64,000 nt of DNA from Burkholderia paludis (GTDB lineage Bacteria > Pseudomonadota > Gammaproteobacteria > Burkholderiales > Burkholderiaceae). The stretch's first letter is position 1. Every line of letters begins with the position of its first letter. Shown here one piece after another: positions 8,767 through 17,233 of this stretch. The notes beneath the pieces are model-generated. The model was not told where the DNA came from. It saw only the letters and a list, made by a program, of their open reading frames with translations, and ran no database searches. The position numbers and the translations under genes are program-made. Location: assembly GCF_000732615.1 (NCBI RefSeq), contig NZ_JPGL01000048.1, forward strand, positions 1-64,000, in the 5' to 3' direction.

Positions 8767-9944
8767 TCGAAGCGGCCCAGTTCGTCGAGGCCGCGCGCGA
8801 GCGCGGTTTCGACTGGTACGCGGGCGTGCCCTGCTCGTACCTGACGCCGTTCATCAATTACGTGCTGCAGGACCCGACGCTGAACTACGTGTCGGCCGCG
8901 AACGAAGGCGACGCGGTCGCGCTGATCGCGGGCGCGACGCTCGGCGGCAAACGCGGCATCGCGATGATGCAGAACTCGGGGCTCGGCAACGCGGTGAGCC
9001 CGCTCACGTCGCTGACCTGGACGTTCCGCCTGCCGCAACTGCTGATCGTCACGTGGCGCGGCCAGCCCGGTGTCGCCGACGAGCCGCAGCACGCGCTGAT
9101 GGGCCCGATCACGCCCGCGATGCTCGACACGATGGAGATCCCGTGGGAGACGTTCCCGACCGACCCCGAACAGGTCGGCCCGGCACTCGACCGCGCGATC
9201 GCGCACATGGACGCGACCGGCCGCCCGTACGCGCTCGTGATGCAGAAAGGCAGCGTCGCACCGTATGAACTGAAGGCCAACCCGGCCGCGACGCCGCGCG
9301 CGCACCTCGCCGCGCACACGTCGTCGCGCGCCGCATCGGCCGATGCATGGCCGACCCGCCACGATGCGCTGCAGCGCGTGATCGCGCACACGCCGGTCGA
9401 TTCGACCGTGGTGCTCGCGTCGACCGGCTTCTGCGGCCGCGAACTCTACGCGCTCGACGACCGCCCGAACCAGCTGTACATGGTCGGCTCGATGGGCTGC
9501 GTGACGCCGTTCGCGCTCGGCCTCGCGCTCGCGCGCCCCGACCTGCGCGTGGTGGCCGTCGATGGCGACGGCGCCGCGCTGATGCGCATGGGCGCATTCG
9601 CGACGCTCGGCGCCTACGGGCCGGCCAACCTCACGCACGTGCTGCTCGACAACGGCGCGCACGAATCGACGGGCGGCCAGGCAACGGTGTCGCAGCACGT
9701 ATCGTTCGCGGGCGTCGCGGCCGCGTGCGGCTACGCGTCGGCGGTCGAAGGCGACACGCTCGACGTGCTCGATGCCGCGCTGGCCGGGCCGAACGACGGC
9801 GTACGGTTCGTGCGCCTCGCGATCCGCACCGGCGTACCCGACGGCCTGCCCCGCCCGACCGTCACGCCGGTCGAGGTCAAGACCCGTCTGATGCGGCACA
9901 TCGGCGCCGCGCAGACCGAAGCCCACGTTGAAGGAGCTCATTGA
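8763..9944 (+). CDS. aepY: Phosphonopyruvate decarboxylase
   Basis: 393-aa thiamine-diphosphate enzyme converting phosphonopyruvate to phosphonoacetaldehyde, which pulls the unfavourable PEP mutase reaction forward. Evidence: the pyrimidine-domain glutamate E48 in ANEGDAVAL, the ThDP/Mg motif D267-G-D269-G, and the family-specific N297-GAHESTGGQ. The length is normal. It is translationally coupled to pepM upstream (ATGA) and nearly fused to the transaminase downstream, where the stop TGA (9942-9944) shares a base with the next ATG. Confidence 0.94.
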   Translation: MIEAAQFVEAARERGFDWYAGVPCSYLTPFINYVLQDPTLNYVSAANEGDAVALIAGATLGGKRGIAMMQNSGLGNAVSPLTSLTWTFRLPQLLIVTWRGQPGVADEPQHALMGPITPAMLDTMEIPWETFPTDPEQVGPALDRAIAHMDATGRPYALVMQKGSVAPYELKANPAATPRAHLAAHTSSRAASADAWPTRHDALQRVIAHTPVDSTVVLASTGFCGRELYALDDRPNQLYMVGSMGCVTPFALGLALARPDLRVVAVDGDGAALMRMGAFATLGAYGPANLTHVLLDNGAHESTGGQATVSQHVSFAGVAAACGYASAVEGDTLDVLDAALAGPNDGVRFVRLAIRTGVPDGLPRPTVTPVEVKTRLMRHIGAAQTEAHVEGAH

Positions 9945-11008
9945 TGCTGCTGCTGAACCCCGGCCCGGTAACGCTGACCGAACGCGTGCGCCGCAGCCTG
10001 CTGCAACCCGACCTGTGCCATCGCGAAGGCGAATTCTTCGACCTGCAGGACGAAGCGCGCGCGCGCCTCGTCGCCGCATACGAACTCGATCCGGCCGAAT
10101 GGACAGCCGTGCTGATGACGGGTTCGGGCACGGCCGCCGTCGAAAGCATGGTCGCGGCGCTGGTGCCGCAGGACGGCAAGCTGCTGGTGATCGAGAACGG
10201 CGTGTACGGCGAGCGGATCACGCAGATCGCGACGCAGTACGGCATCGCGCACGACGTGCTGAAGCATGAATGGATGCAGGCGCCCGATCTCGCACAGATC
10301 GCCGCGCGGCTCGACGCGGGCGGCTATTCGCACGTCGCCGTGATTCATCACGAAACGACCACCGGCCGCCTGAACGATCTCGGCGCGATCGCCGACGTGT
10401 GCCGCTCGCGCGGCGTGAAAATGCTCGTCGACGGCGTCAGCAGCTTCGGCGCGGAAGCGATCGACTTCGCCGGCGGCGACATCGACGCGGTGGCCGCAAC
10501 CGCGAACAAGTGCCTGCACGGCGTGCCGGGCGCGGCGTTCGTGATCGTGCGCCGCAGCGCGCTCGCGAAAGCGGCAAGCCGCACGTACTACCTCGACCTC
10601 GGCCGCCTCGCGAAGCTGCAGGACCAGCGCAATACGCCGTTCACGCCTTCCGTGCACGCGTACTATGCGCTCGTCGAGGCGCTGCGCGAATTCGACGAGG
10701 CCGGCGGCTGGCGTGCGCGCCATGCGCATTACAAGGCGCTCGCCGATCAGGCGCAGGCCGGCCTCGCCGCGCGCGGCATGCCGCTCGTGCTGCCGGAAGG
10801 CGCATCGTCGGTCGTGCTGCGCGCGTACCGGCTGCCGCAGGGCGTGACGTACGAAGCCCTGCACGACGGGTTGAAGGCGCGCGGCTTCGTGATCTACGCG
10901 GGGCAAGGCGGGCTGTCGAAGGAGCTGTTCCGGATCTCGACGATGGGCGCGATCCAGGCGGCCGACGTCGACCGTTTGCTGGAAGGCTTTACGGCGCTGA
11001 CGCGGTAA
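9944..11008 (+). CDS. phnW: 2-aminoethylphosphonate:pyruvate transaminase (biosynthetic role)
   Basis: 354-aa class V PLP aminotransferase beginning LLLNPGPVTLT, with the PLP lysine at K189 in TANKCLHG and VDGVSSFGAE before it. In this operon it would convert phosphonoacetaldehyde to 2-aminoethylphosphonate. The ATG at 9944 has a good AAGGAG at 9931-9936. The same enzyme serves degradation elsewhere, but no phosphonoacetaldehyde hydrolase (phnX) is nearby and PEP mutase is, so synthesis is the likely direction. Last gene of the operon, followed by a terminator. Confidence 0.9.
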   Translation: MLLLNPGPVTLTERVRRSLLQPDLCHREGEFFDLQDEARARLVAAYELDPAEWTAVLMTGSGTAAVESMVAALVPQDGKLLVIENGVYGERITQIATQYGIAHDVLKHEWMQAPDLAQIAARLDAGGYSHVAVIHHETTTGRLNDLGAIADVCRSRGVKMLVDGVSSFGAEAIDFAGGDIDAVAATANKCLHGVPGAAFVIVRRSALAKAASRTYYLDLGRLAKLQDQRNTPFTPSVHAYYALVEALREFDEAGGWRARHAHYKALADQAQAGLAARGMPLVLPEGASSVVLRAYRLPQGVTYEALHDGLKARGFVIYAGQGGLSKELFRISTMGAIQAADVDRLLEGFTALTR

Positions 11009-11050
11009 GCCGCACGCGCCGCTTCGGCGACGCAAGGGCCGCGACGCATG

Positions 11051-11092
11051 AACCCCAAGGGCCGGACATCGTTCCGGCCCTTGGGGTTTTTT
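11051..11092 (+). terminator. Rho-independent terminator of the phosphonate operon
   Basis: A perfect 14-bp stem (11053-11066 with 11073-11086, CCCCAAGGGCCGGA) with a 6-base loop CATCGT, followed by T6 at 11087-11092. It lies 45 bp after the transaminase stop. The preceding AA also pairs with the first two Ts, so it may act in both directions and also serve the leftward AraC gene. Confidence 0.92.
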
Positions 11093-11117
11093 CATGTTCG
11101 GGCGCGACGCTTTCGCG

Positions 11118-12149
11118 TCACTCGTCCCGGCGCATGTCCTTGCGATAATCCGTAGGACTGCTGCCGGTCCAGTGCTTGAAGGCGCGACAGAAACCGGTTG
11201 CGTCGGAAAACCCGAGGTCGAACGCCAGCACCGCGACGCTGGTGTTCGAGTTCGTCAGCCGATCGACGGCGATATCCCTTCGCAATCCGTCCTTCACCTG
11301 CTGGAAATGCGTGCCCTCTTCCGCGAACCGGCGGTTGAGCGTGCGCACCGACGTATGCAATGCCTGCGCGAGCGCCTGTATCGTCGGCGGCTGCGCAATA
11401 TTGCGTTCGAGATGCTCGCGCGTGCGCGCCACGATCGAACCGTGATGAAACACGCTGAAAGTCCAGGCGCCGGGCGCCGCTTTCAGGAATGCCCATAGTT
11501 CGTGCTTTTCGCGCTTGAACGCCTCGGCGCAATCCTGGTACGCGAACTGGATGCTCGTGGCCGCCGCATCGAAGTGCACGGTGCCGGGGAACAGGAAGGC
11601 ATAGTCCTCCACGTGCCTCGGCCTGGCGAAACCGAACTCGACCCGCTGCACGGCGAGTTCCCGGCCCAGCAGCCAGGATGCCATCCCGTGCGCGAGCTTC
11701 ATCATCAACTCGTGCCCGAGCGGCACGACCTGCGTGCCGGGCTGGCGCTCCGCCAGCATCAGCCGCACCTGGTCGTTCTTCGTCGAAATCTGCAGCCGGT
11801 AGTCGTCCAGCAGCAAATTCCAGAACCGGACGAAACGATTGAACGCGACCAGTACCGTCGGCGCGTCGAGCAGGCTGAGCATCAGGTATTTCAACGTGCC
11901 GCCCCGGATCGGCCGGGACCAGAGTCCCAGCATCTCGTCATCGAGCGTCGCGGCGACGGTCCTGTACAGCGCGACGTATTGCTGGCGCGTGATCCGCGCA
12001 TCGGGCTGATCGAGCAGGGATTGCGGGATGGCCGCGCCGGTGAGGACGTGCGCCGCCGCGTCTTCCCCGTGACGGGTGCGAACGGCGCGCAGCATCCCGT
12101 GCAGGAAGTGCGACGACACCGTGAGAGGACGTTGCCGGGATGCATTCAT
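11118..12149 (-). CDS. AraC-family transcriptional regulator
   Basis: 343 aa if started at the ATG at 12149; an in-frame ATG at 12170 would add 7 residues but would overlap an operator-like repeat. The N-terminal two thirds match the arabinose-binding-like sensor found in OruR/ArgR-type regulators (RGGTLKYLMLSLLDAPT). The C-terminal ~90 residues hold the double HTH: TIQALAQALHTSVRTLNRRF, then VAVLAFDLGFSDATGFCRAF and WTGSSPTDYRKD. It is divergent from a FabF-like ketosynthase gene and probably activates it through the 13-bp repeats between them. Confidence 0.85.
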   Translation of the reverse strand: MNASRQRPLTVSSHFLHGMLRAVRTRHGEDAAAHVLTGAAIPQSLLDQPDARITRQQYVALYRTVAATLDDEMLGLWSRPIRGGTLKYLMLSLLDAPTVLVAFNRFVRFWNLLLDDYRLQISTKNDQVRLMLAERQPGTQVVPLGHELMMKLAHGMASWLLGRELAVQRVEFGFARPRHVEDYAFLFPGTVHFDAAATSIQFAYQDCAEAFKREKHELWAFLKAAPGAWTFSVFHHGSIVARTREHLERNIAQPPTIQALAQALHTSVRTLNRRFAEEGTHFQQVKDGLRRDIAVDRLTNSNTSVAVLAFDLGFSDATGFCRAFKHWTGSSPTDYRKDMRRDE

Positions 12150-12162
12150 GGTCCAATCATTA

Positions 12163-12283
12163 TGGCGCATTTTGCATATTGATTGGCGCGATGTGCGAAT
12201 TCCTGGCCGGCAACATCCCTATACTGGCTCGACTATTCCGCGATTCATGAACTTTCCGACAGTTGCCGGATGGCGCATTGTGC
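12163..12283. promoter_or_regulatory. Three direct 13-bp repeats (putative AraC operators) with an activator-type promoter
   Basis: Copies of TGGCGCATTNTGC occur at 12163-12175 (TGGCGCATTTTGC), 12184-12196 (TGGCGCGATGTGC) and 12271-12283 (TGGCGCATTGTGC). The first two start 21 bp apart, two helical turns, the classic AraC half-site spacing. A TATACT box at 12220-12225 has no recognisable -35, and the second repeat ends just where a -35 would sit. This is the arrangement of an activator-dependent promoter firing toward the FabF-like gene. Confidence 0.55.
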
Positions 12284-12328
12284 CAATCTCCGGCGGCCTG
12301 TCTTCGTCCATCAAAAGAGGAGCACGGT

Positions 12329-13597
12329 TTGAACACGAGACGCATCGTCGTGACAGGCATGGGTATGGTTTCGCCGTTGGGATGCGGCGTCGAGTCCGCA
12401 TGGAGCCGCCTGCTGAGCGGCCATTCGGGCCTGATCGGCCTGCCCGACGACATCACCGAAGGGATTGCCGCGAAGGTCGGCGGCGCCGTGCCCGTGCTGA
12501 CGCCGGACAGCCCGTGGGGATTCGATCCTGCCGTCGCGGTGGAACCGAAGGACCAGAAAAAGATGGACCGGTTCAGCCTGTTCGCGCTGGCCGCCGCGCA
12601 GGAGGCGCTGAATCAGGCCGGGTGGCAACCCGGAACCGAAAGCGCGCGCGAGAGGACGGCCACCGTCGTGGCGTCCGGCGTCGGCGGGTTCGGTGCGATC
12701 GCGGAAGCGGTCAGGGTGACCGACAACCGCGGGCCAAGGCGGCTTTCTCCGTTTACCGTTCCCAGCTTCCTGGCCAACATGGCGGCCGGCCACATCTCCA
12801 TCCGCCACGGCTTTCGCGGCCCGCTGGGCGCGCCCGTGACCGCCTGCGCCGCCAGCGCGCAGGCCATTGGCGACGCGGCGCGCCTGATCCGGTCGGGCGA
12901 GGCCGACATTGCCGTGTGCGGCGGCGCCGAAGCCTGCATCGACCGGGTCAGCCTCGGGTCGTTCGCCGCGGCAAGAACCATGTCGACGGGATTCAACGAG
13001 CACCCCGTGCAGGCATCGCGCCCCTTCGACGCCGCGCGCGACGGCTTCGTCATGGGAGAAGGCGCCGGCATGCTCGTCATCGAAACACTGGAGCACGCGC
13101 TGCAGCGCGGCGCCGCGCCGATTGCGGAAGTGCTCGGCTATGGCACGAGCGCCGACGCGTACCACATGACGTCTCCGCCCGACGATGGAAGCGGCGGACG
13201 ACGCGCGATGGAACTGGCGATCCGGCAGGCAAATCTCGACCCCGCGCTGATCGGGCACCTGAACGCTCATGCGACCTCCACGCCCGTCGGCGACATCAGC
13301 GAGCTGGCGGCCATCAAGGCGGTTTTCGGCACGGACCGCGGCCCCGCCGTATCGGCCACCAAGGGGTCGACCGGGCACTTGCTCGGCGCGGCCGGCGGCG
13401 TGGAAGCGATCTTCACCGTCCTGGCGCTGCGCGATCAGCTCGCGCCCCCGACGCTCAACCTGACGCAGCCCGATCCCGCGGCGGCAGGCATCGACATCGT
13501 CGGCGGATCGGCCCGCCGCATCTCGACGGAATACGCGATCTCCAACGGCTTCGGTTTCGGGGGCGTCAATGCCAGCCTGGTGTTCGGTCGGCTATGA
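12329..13597 (+). CDS. fabF: FabF-like beta-ketoacyl-ACP synthase II
   Basis: 422-aa thiolase-fold condensing enzyme that elongates acyl-ACP with malonyl-ACP. The Cys-His-His triad is present: C173 in VTACAAS, H314 in NAHATSTPVGD, H350 in KGSTGHLLGAAGG, with K345 before the last. It begins NTRRIVVTGMGMVSPLG, and I chose the TTG at 12329 because AAGAGGAG (12315-12322) sits 6 bases upstream. There is no ACP, reductase or dehydratase neighbour, so this is an extra, separately regulated ketosynthase rather than part of the housekeeping fab operon. Confidence 0.88.
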   Translation: MNTRRIVVTGMGMVSPLGCGVESAWSRLLSGHSGLIGLPDDITEGIAAKVGGAVPVLTPDSPWGFDPAVAVEPKDQKKMDRFSLFALAAAQEALNQAGWQPGTESARERTATVVASGVGGFGAIAEAVRVTDNRGPRRLSPFTVPSFLANMAAGHISIRHGFRGPLGAPVTACAASAQAIGDAARLIRSGEADIAVCGGAEACIDRVSLGSFAAARTMSTGFNEHPVQASRPFDAARDGFVMGEGAGMLVIETLEHALQRGAAPIAEVLGYGTSADAYHMTSPPDDGSGGRRAMELAIRQANLDPALIGHLNAHATSTPVGDISELAAIKAVFGTDRGPAVSATKGSTGHLLGAAGGVEAIFTVLALRDQLAPPTLNLTQPDPAAAGIDIVGGSARRISTEYAISNGFGFGGVNASLVFGRL

Positions 13598-13844
13598 TCC
13601 GGCTGCGGGCACGAACGTAAGGCCCGGTGTGCGCAGCCGCGACTGCACTTGGCCTGCGGGTGTCGCGCGCGTCCGTCCACGGTTGCCCGGCGAAACGGGA
13701 GCCGCGCGAGCCTCGTGAAGCGGGCCCGAAACCGGTCGCGGCGCGTACGACGTCGATCGCGGCAACGGTCGCTGTACGCCGTTGTCCGCGCGTGTTCGCA
13801 AGCCCCTTCCACGACAATCCGAGAAAAAACCAGCCATCGTCACC

Positions 13845-14663
13845 ATGAACGTCCTTCGTTTTGCCCCGCTGCTGGCACTCGCCGCCGCCCCTGTGGTTCA
13901 TGCCGCCGACAGCCAGCCTTGCCCCGACGATACCGTCACGGCCATCGCCCGCTGGGCCGGCATCGCGAGCGCACGCATTGCGACACGCGATGCGGACCGG
14001 CTCGTCGTTGCGTCGGCATGCAAGGTCATGCCGAACGCGCCTGAAACGACGATCGCGGCCGTCGCGTTCGATTCGCTGCCGAAAGGCAGGAACCCGGACG
14101 AAAGCGACAAGCTGCAGGTGGTCGCACTGATCGAGGGCGGCAAGGTCGTGGCGGCCGAGCGGAAGGTGATCGAAGAAGATGCGACGACGGAAATCGGCGA
14201 GCACAGTTATCGCATCGATACCGCGCCGTACCGGCTGTCGCCCGACGTGCGCGCGTTCGGCGTGGTGTTCATGAGCAGCGCGCGCGGCGCGAGCTGCCCC
14301 GATGCGGACGCCAGTGACGAACTGACACTGTGGGTGCGCGACGGCGCCCGCATCCGTCCGGTGTTCGGCACCAACCTGTCCGGGTGGGTCAGCGTGGAAG
14401 GCGAAGCCTGCGGCCCGGGCGTCGGCGACGCGAGCAGCGAAGCGGCCCGCATGACGATCGCCGTCGAGAAAACCTCGACCCGCGGCTTCGCCGACCTGTC
14501 GATCACGGCGCATGTCACGAAGACGCAGCGCAAGGACGGCGACTACTCGGATACGGGCACGCGCACCGCCCGCACGATCGTCCGCTACGACGGCAAGTCA
14601 TACGGGATCGATATGTTCCGGAACTTCTGGTATTCGCCCGCCGCGTTGAAGCGCTTCAAGTAA
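13845..14663 (+). CDS. Secreted protein of unknown function
   Basis: 272 aa starting MNVLRFAPLLALAAAPVVHA, a clear Sec signal peptide of about 20 residues, then a soluble domain with few conserved-looking features. Two long hydrophilic segments and several cysteines (for example in GASCPDADASDE and GEACGPG) suggest a periplasmic domain with disulphides. I do not recognise the family. The stop lies inside the 3' end of the convergent acyltransferase gene (66-bp overlap). Confidence 0.7.
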   Translation: MNVLRFAPLLALAAAPVVHAADSQPCPDDTVTAIARWAGIASARIATRDADRLVVASACKVMPNAPETTIAAVAFDSLPKGRNPDESDKLQVVALIEGGKVVAAERKVIEEDATTEIGEHSYRIDTAPYRLSPDVRAFGVVFMSSARGASCPDADASDELTLWVRDGARIRPVFGTNLSGWVSVEGEACGPGVGDASSEAARMTIAVEKTSTRGFADLSITAHVTKTQRKDGDYSDTGTRTARTIVRYDGKSYGIDMFRNFWYSPAALKRFK

Positions 14664-15812
14664 GGCCGCGCCGCCCGCCTGCTCCACCTGCTCCGACACC
14701 TTCGGCCCGGTCGCGTCGCCGCGCACGCGCCGCGCCTCGCATGCCGCATAGCGGTCCTTCAGCCGCAGGAACGGCTTCTCGACGAAGAAGTAGCTGGCCG
14801 TCGCGGCCAGCAACGCCCACACGATGCCGAGCGGAAACGCATGCGCGACCGGCAGGCCCGGGTTCGCGAAGGGCTGCTGCCACAGATACAGGCTGAACGA
14901 GATCGTGCCGACGAACACCACCGGCCGCGCGCGCAGCCAGCGCGCACACCAGAATTCGTCACGGAAATTCAGCACGACGATCACGATCGCGATCAGCGCG
15001 GCTTCGAGCGTCACGCCGTAGGTCGCATTCCAAAAACCGCCGAGCCGATGCTCGGCGAGCGGCATGCCGAACAGCACGAGCAGGACGATCGCCGTCGCGA
15101 TGCGCGCCTCGCCGCGCCACGAGCCGATCCACGCTTCGAGCCGTTCGCGGTTGAGCGACGCATAACAGCCGATCAGGATCGGATCGACGCCCGTGTGGAG
15201 CATCATCCCGAGCTGCCCGCGCAGCGCCGGCGCGGCGAAATACGTGACGGCGCGCACCAGCGGCACGAGCAGGATCAGCGCGGCCAGCCAGCGCGTGCCG
15301 CCGCGGCGCATGCCGGACACGAACAGCAACGGCCAGAACCAGTAGAACTGCTCTTCGAGCGCGAGCGACCAGAAATGGCCGAGATACCACGCGCCGTCCG
15401 GATGCAGTGCGTTGTCGCCGCTCAGGCCGAACCACGCCGAGTAATTCCACAGGTGCAGCGCGGCGTACAGCCACTGCCGGCGGTCGACGTCGAACCCGCC
15501 CGCGCAGGCCGCGATCGCGACCGCCGCGAGGTAGACGTAGCAGGCCGGCCAGATCCGCAGCGCGCGGCGCACGTAGAACGGCCCGAGCGCGATGCCGCCG
15601 GTGCGCGCGAACTCGGCGCGCAGCACGCCGGTGATCAGGAAGCCGCTGAGGACGAAGAAGATCAGCACGCCGAGCCGCCCGTCGGCGATCAGCCGCAACG
15701 GCGCGTACGGGCCCGTATAGCCGCCGGGCAGCACGTGTTCGGCGTGCCCGACCACCACCATCGCCACCGCGACGGCGCGCAACCCGGTCAACTGCGTGAC
15801 GCGATGGTTCAT
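14598..15812 (-). CDS. Acyltransferase-3 family (OafA/YrhL-like) membrane O-acyltransferase
   Basis: 404 aa, multi-spanning. The N-terminus has the family layout: LTGLRAVAVAMVVVGHA with the conserved histidine, then LGVLIFFVLSGFLITGVL, and later LWNYSAW and HFWSLALEEQFYWFWPLLF. Such enzymes O-acetylate or succinylate surface polysaccharide, LPS or small molecules in the inner membrane. The last 22 codons overlap the 3' end of the convergent secreted-protein gene; the terminal ~40 residues are hydrophilic and family-atypical. Confidence 0.88.
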   Translation of the reverse strand: MNHRVTQLTGLRAVAVAMVVVGHAEHVLPGGYTGPYAPLRLIADGRLGVLIFFVLSGFLITGVLRAEFARTGGIALGPFYVRRALRIWPACYVYLAAVAIAACAGGFDVDRRQWLYAALHLWNYSAWFGLSGDNALHPDGAWYLGHFWSLALEEQFYWFWPLLFVSGMRRGGTRWLAALILLVPLVRAVTYFAAPALRGQLGMMLHTGVDPILIGCYASLNRERLEAWIGSWRGEARIATAIVLLVLFGMPLAEHRLGGFWNATYGVTLEAALIAIVIVVLNFRDEFWCARWLRARPVVFVGTISFSLYLWQQPFANPGLPVAHAFPLGIVWALLAATASYFFVEKPFLRLKDRYAACEARRVRGDATGPKVSEQVEQAGGAALLEALQRGGRIPEVPEHIDPV

Positions 15813-16132
15813 CGGCTGGTTTCCGCTGGCACGGTGGAGGGGCGGCAGACCGGCGCCGCCGCGTCGGCACGCCGGTCTGCCGCCGGGATTCTCGACGAAA
15901 AATATCGGAACGAAATTGCTTCAAAAATGCCGGGGCGACGCCGGCGGCCGCACACGCGATCACGAGCCGACGTGCGCGGCGGCAAATGGGCATAATGACA
16001 AGCCTTGTCCGGCGGCAGCCGGTCCGATGCCTGCGCAACGATTTTTGCGGCGCCGCAGTCCCGTCAGCAAGCGCCAGCACACCGGCCCGCGCTTCGTCCG
16101 CTTCCTGTCGCCCCCTCACCCGGAGCCAGACT
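15813..16132. other. Divergent intergenic region, 320 bp
   Basis: Lies between the leftward acyltransferase and rightward prolyl iminopeptidase starts and presumably holds both promoters. There is a small AT-rich patch around 15896-15930. No coding sequence or clear hairpin is visible. Confidence 0.5.
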
Positions 16133-17065
16133 GTGTACCCACCGATCGAACCTTACGCCCACGGCCACCTCGACACCGGCGACGGCCATCGCATTTACTG
16201 GGAACGCTGCGGCAATCCGGCCGGCAAGCCCGCCGTGTTCCTGCATGGCGGCCCCGGCGCCGGCTGCAGCCCCGATCATCGCCGCCTGTTCGATCCCGCG
16301 CGCTACGACATCCTGCTGTTCGATCAGCGCGGCTGCGGGCGCTCGACGCCGCATGCGAGCCTCGAGAACAACACGACGTGGCATCTGGTTGCCGATATCG
16401 AGCGCCTGCGCGAGATGGTCGGCGCGGAAAAATGGCTCGTGTTCGGCGGCTCGTGGGGCAGCGCGCTGTCGATCGCGTACGCGGAGACGCACCCCGAGCG
16501 CGTGAGCGCGCTGGTCGTGCGCGGCATCTTCACGATGCGCCGCGAGGAGCTGCTGTGGTACTACCAGGAAGGCGCGTCGTGGCTGTTCCCCGATCTGTGG
16601 GAAGCATTCCTTGCGCCGATTCCGGAAGCCGAGCGCGGCGACCTGATCGCCGCCTATCATCGCCGGCTGACCGGCGACGACGAGGCCGCGAAGCTCGAAG
16701 CCGCGCGCGCGTGGAGCATCTGGGAAGGCCGCACGATCACGCTGCTGCCCAATCCGGCGCTCGCCGCGCACTTCGCGGACGGCCACTACGCGCTGGCATT
16801 CGCGCGGATCGAGAACCACTACTTCGTGAACGACGGCTTCGTCGAGGAAGGCCAGTTGCTGCGCGACGCGCATCGCCTCGCCGGCATCCCGGGCGCGATC
16901 GTGCAGGGTCGCTACGACGTCGCGACGCCCGCGCGTACCGCATGGGATCTGTCGAAGGCATGGCCGGACGCGACCTTCGAGATCGTGCCGGGCGCCGGGC
17001 ACGCGTACAACGAGCCGGGCATCCTCGAGGCGCTCGTCGCGGCAACCGACCGGTTCGCGAACTAG
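16133..17065 (+). CDS. pip: Prolyl iminopeptidase
   Basis: 310-aa alpha/beta hydrolase (peptidase S33) removing N-terminal proline from peptides. The triad is S107 in GGSWGS, D262 in QGRYDVATPA and H290 in GAGHAYNEPG. HGGPGAGC near residues 38-45 is the proline-iminopeptidase oxyanion-loop signature, and DQRGCGRSTPH follows. The GTG start at 16133 gives the family-standard beginning YPPIEPYAHG and has GGAG at 16122-16125; the frame is open further upstream but with no homologous-looking sequence. Confidence 0.92.
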   Translation: MYPPIEPYAHGHLDTGDGHRIYWERCGNPAGKPAVFLHGGPGAGCSPDHRRLFDPARYDILLFDQRGCGRSTPHASLENNTTWHLVADIERLREMVGAEKWLVFGGSWGSALSIAYAETHPERVSALVVRGIFTMRREELLWYYQEGASWLFPDLWEAFLAPIPEAERGDLIAAYHRRLTGDDEAAKLEAARAWSIWEGRTITLLPNPALAAHFADGHYALAFARIENHYFVNDGFVEEGQLLRDAHRLAGIPGAIVQGRYDVATPARTAWDLSKAWPDATFEIVPGAGHAYNEPGILEALVAATDRFAN

Positions 17066-17233
17066 AGCACGCTGCCACGCAGCGTCGCTCGCGAGCCGGC
17101 CGATCCGGCTCGCGCCTTCCCGCCGTCACTCCATCACGCCAGCCGGATGTCCCGCGCGCGGGACGCCGGGCGGGACCGCGTTTTGTCGGACGGCACACAC
17201 GTCGAACACTCTTTCCATTACGAAGGCGGATTC

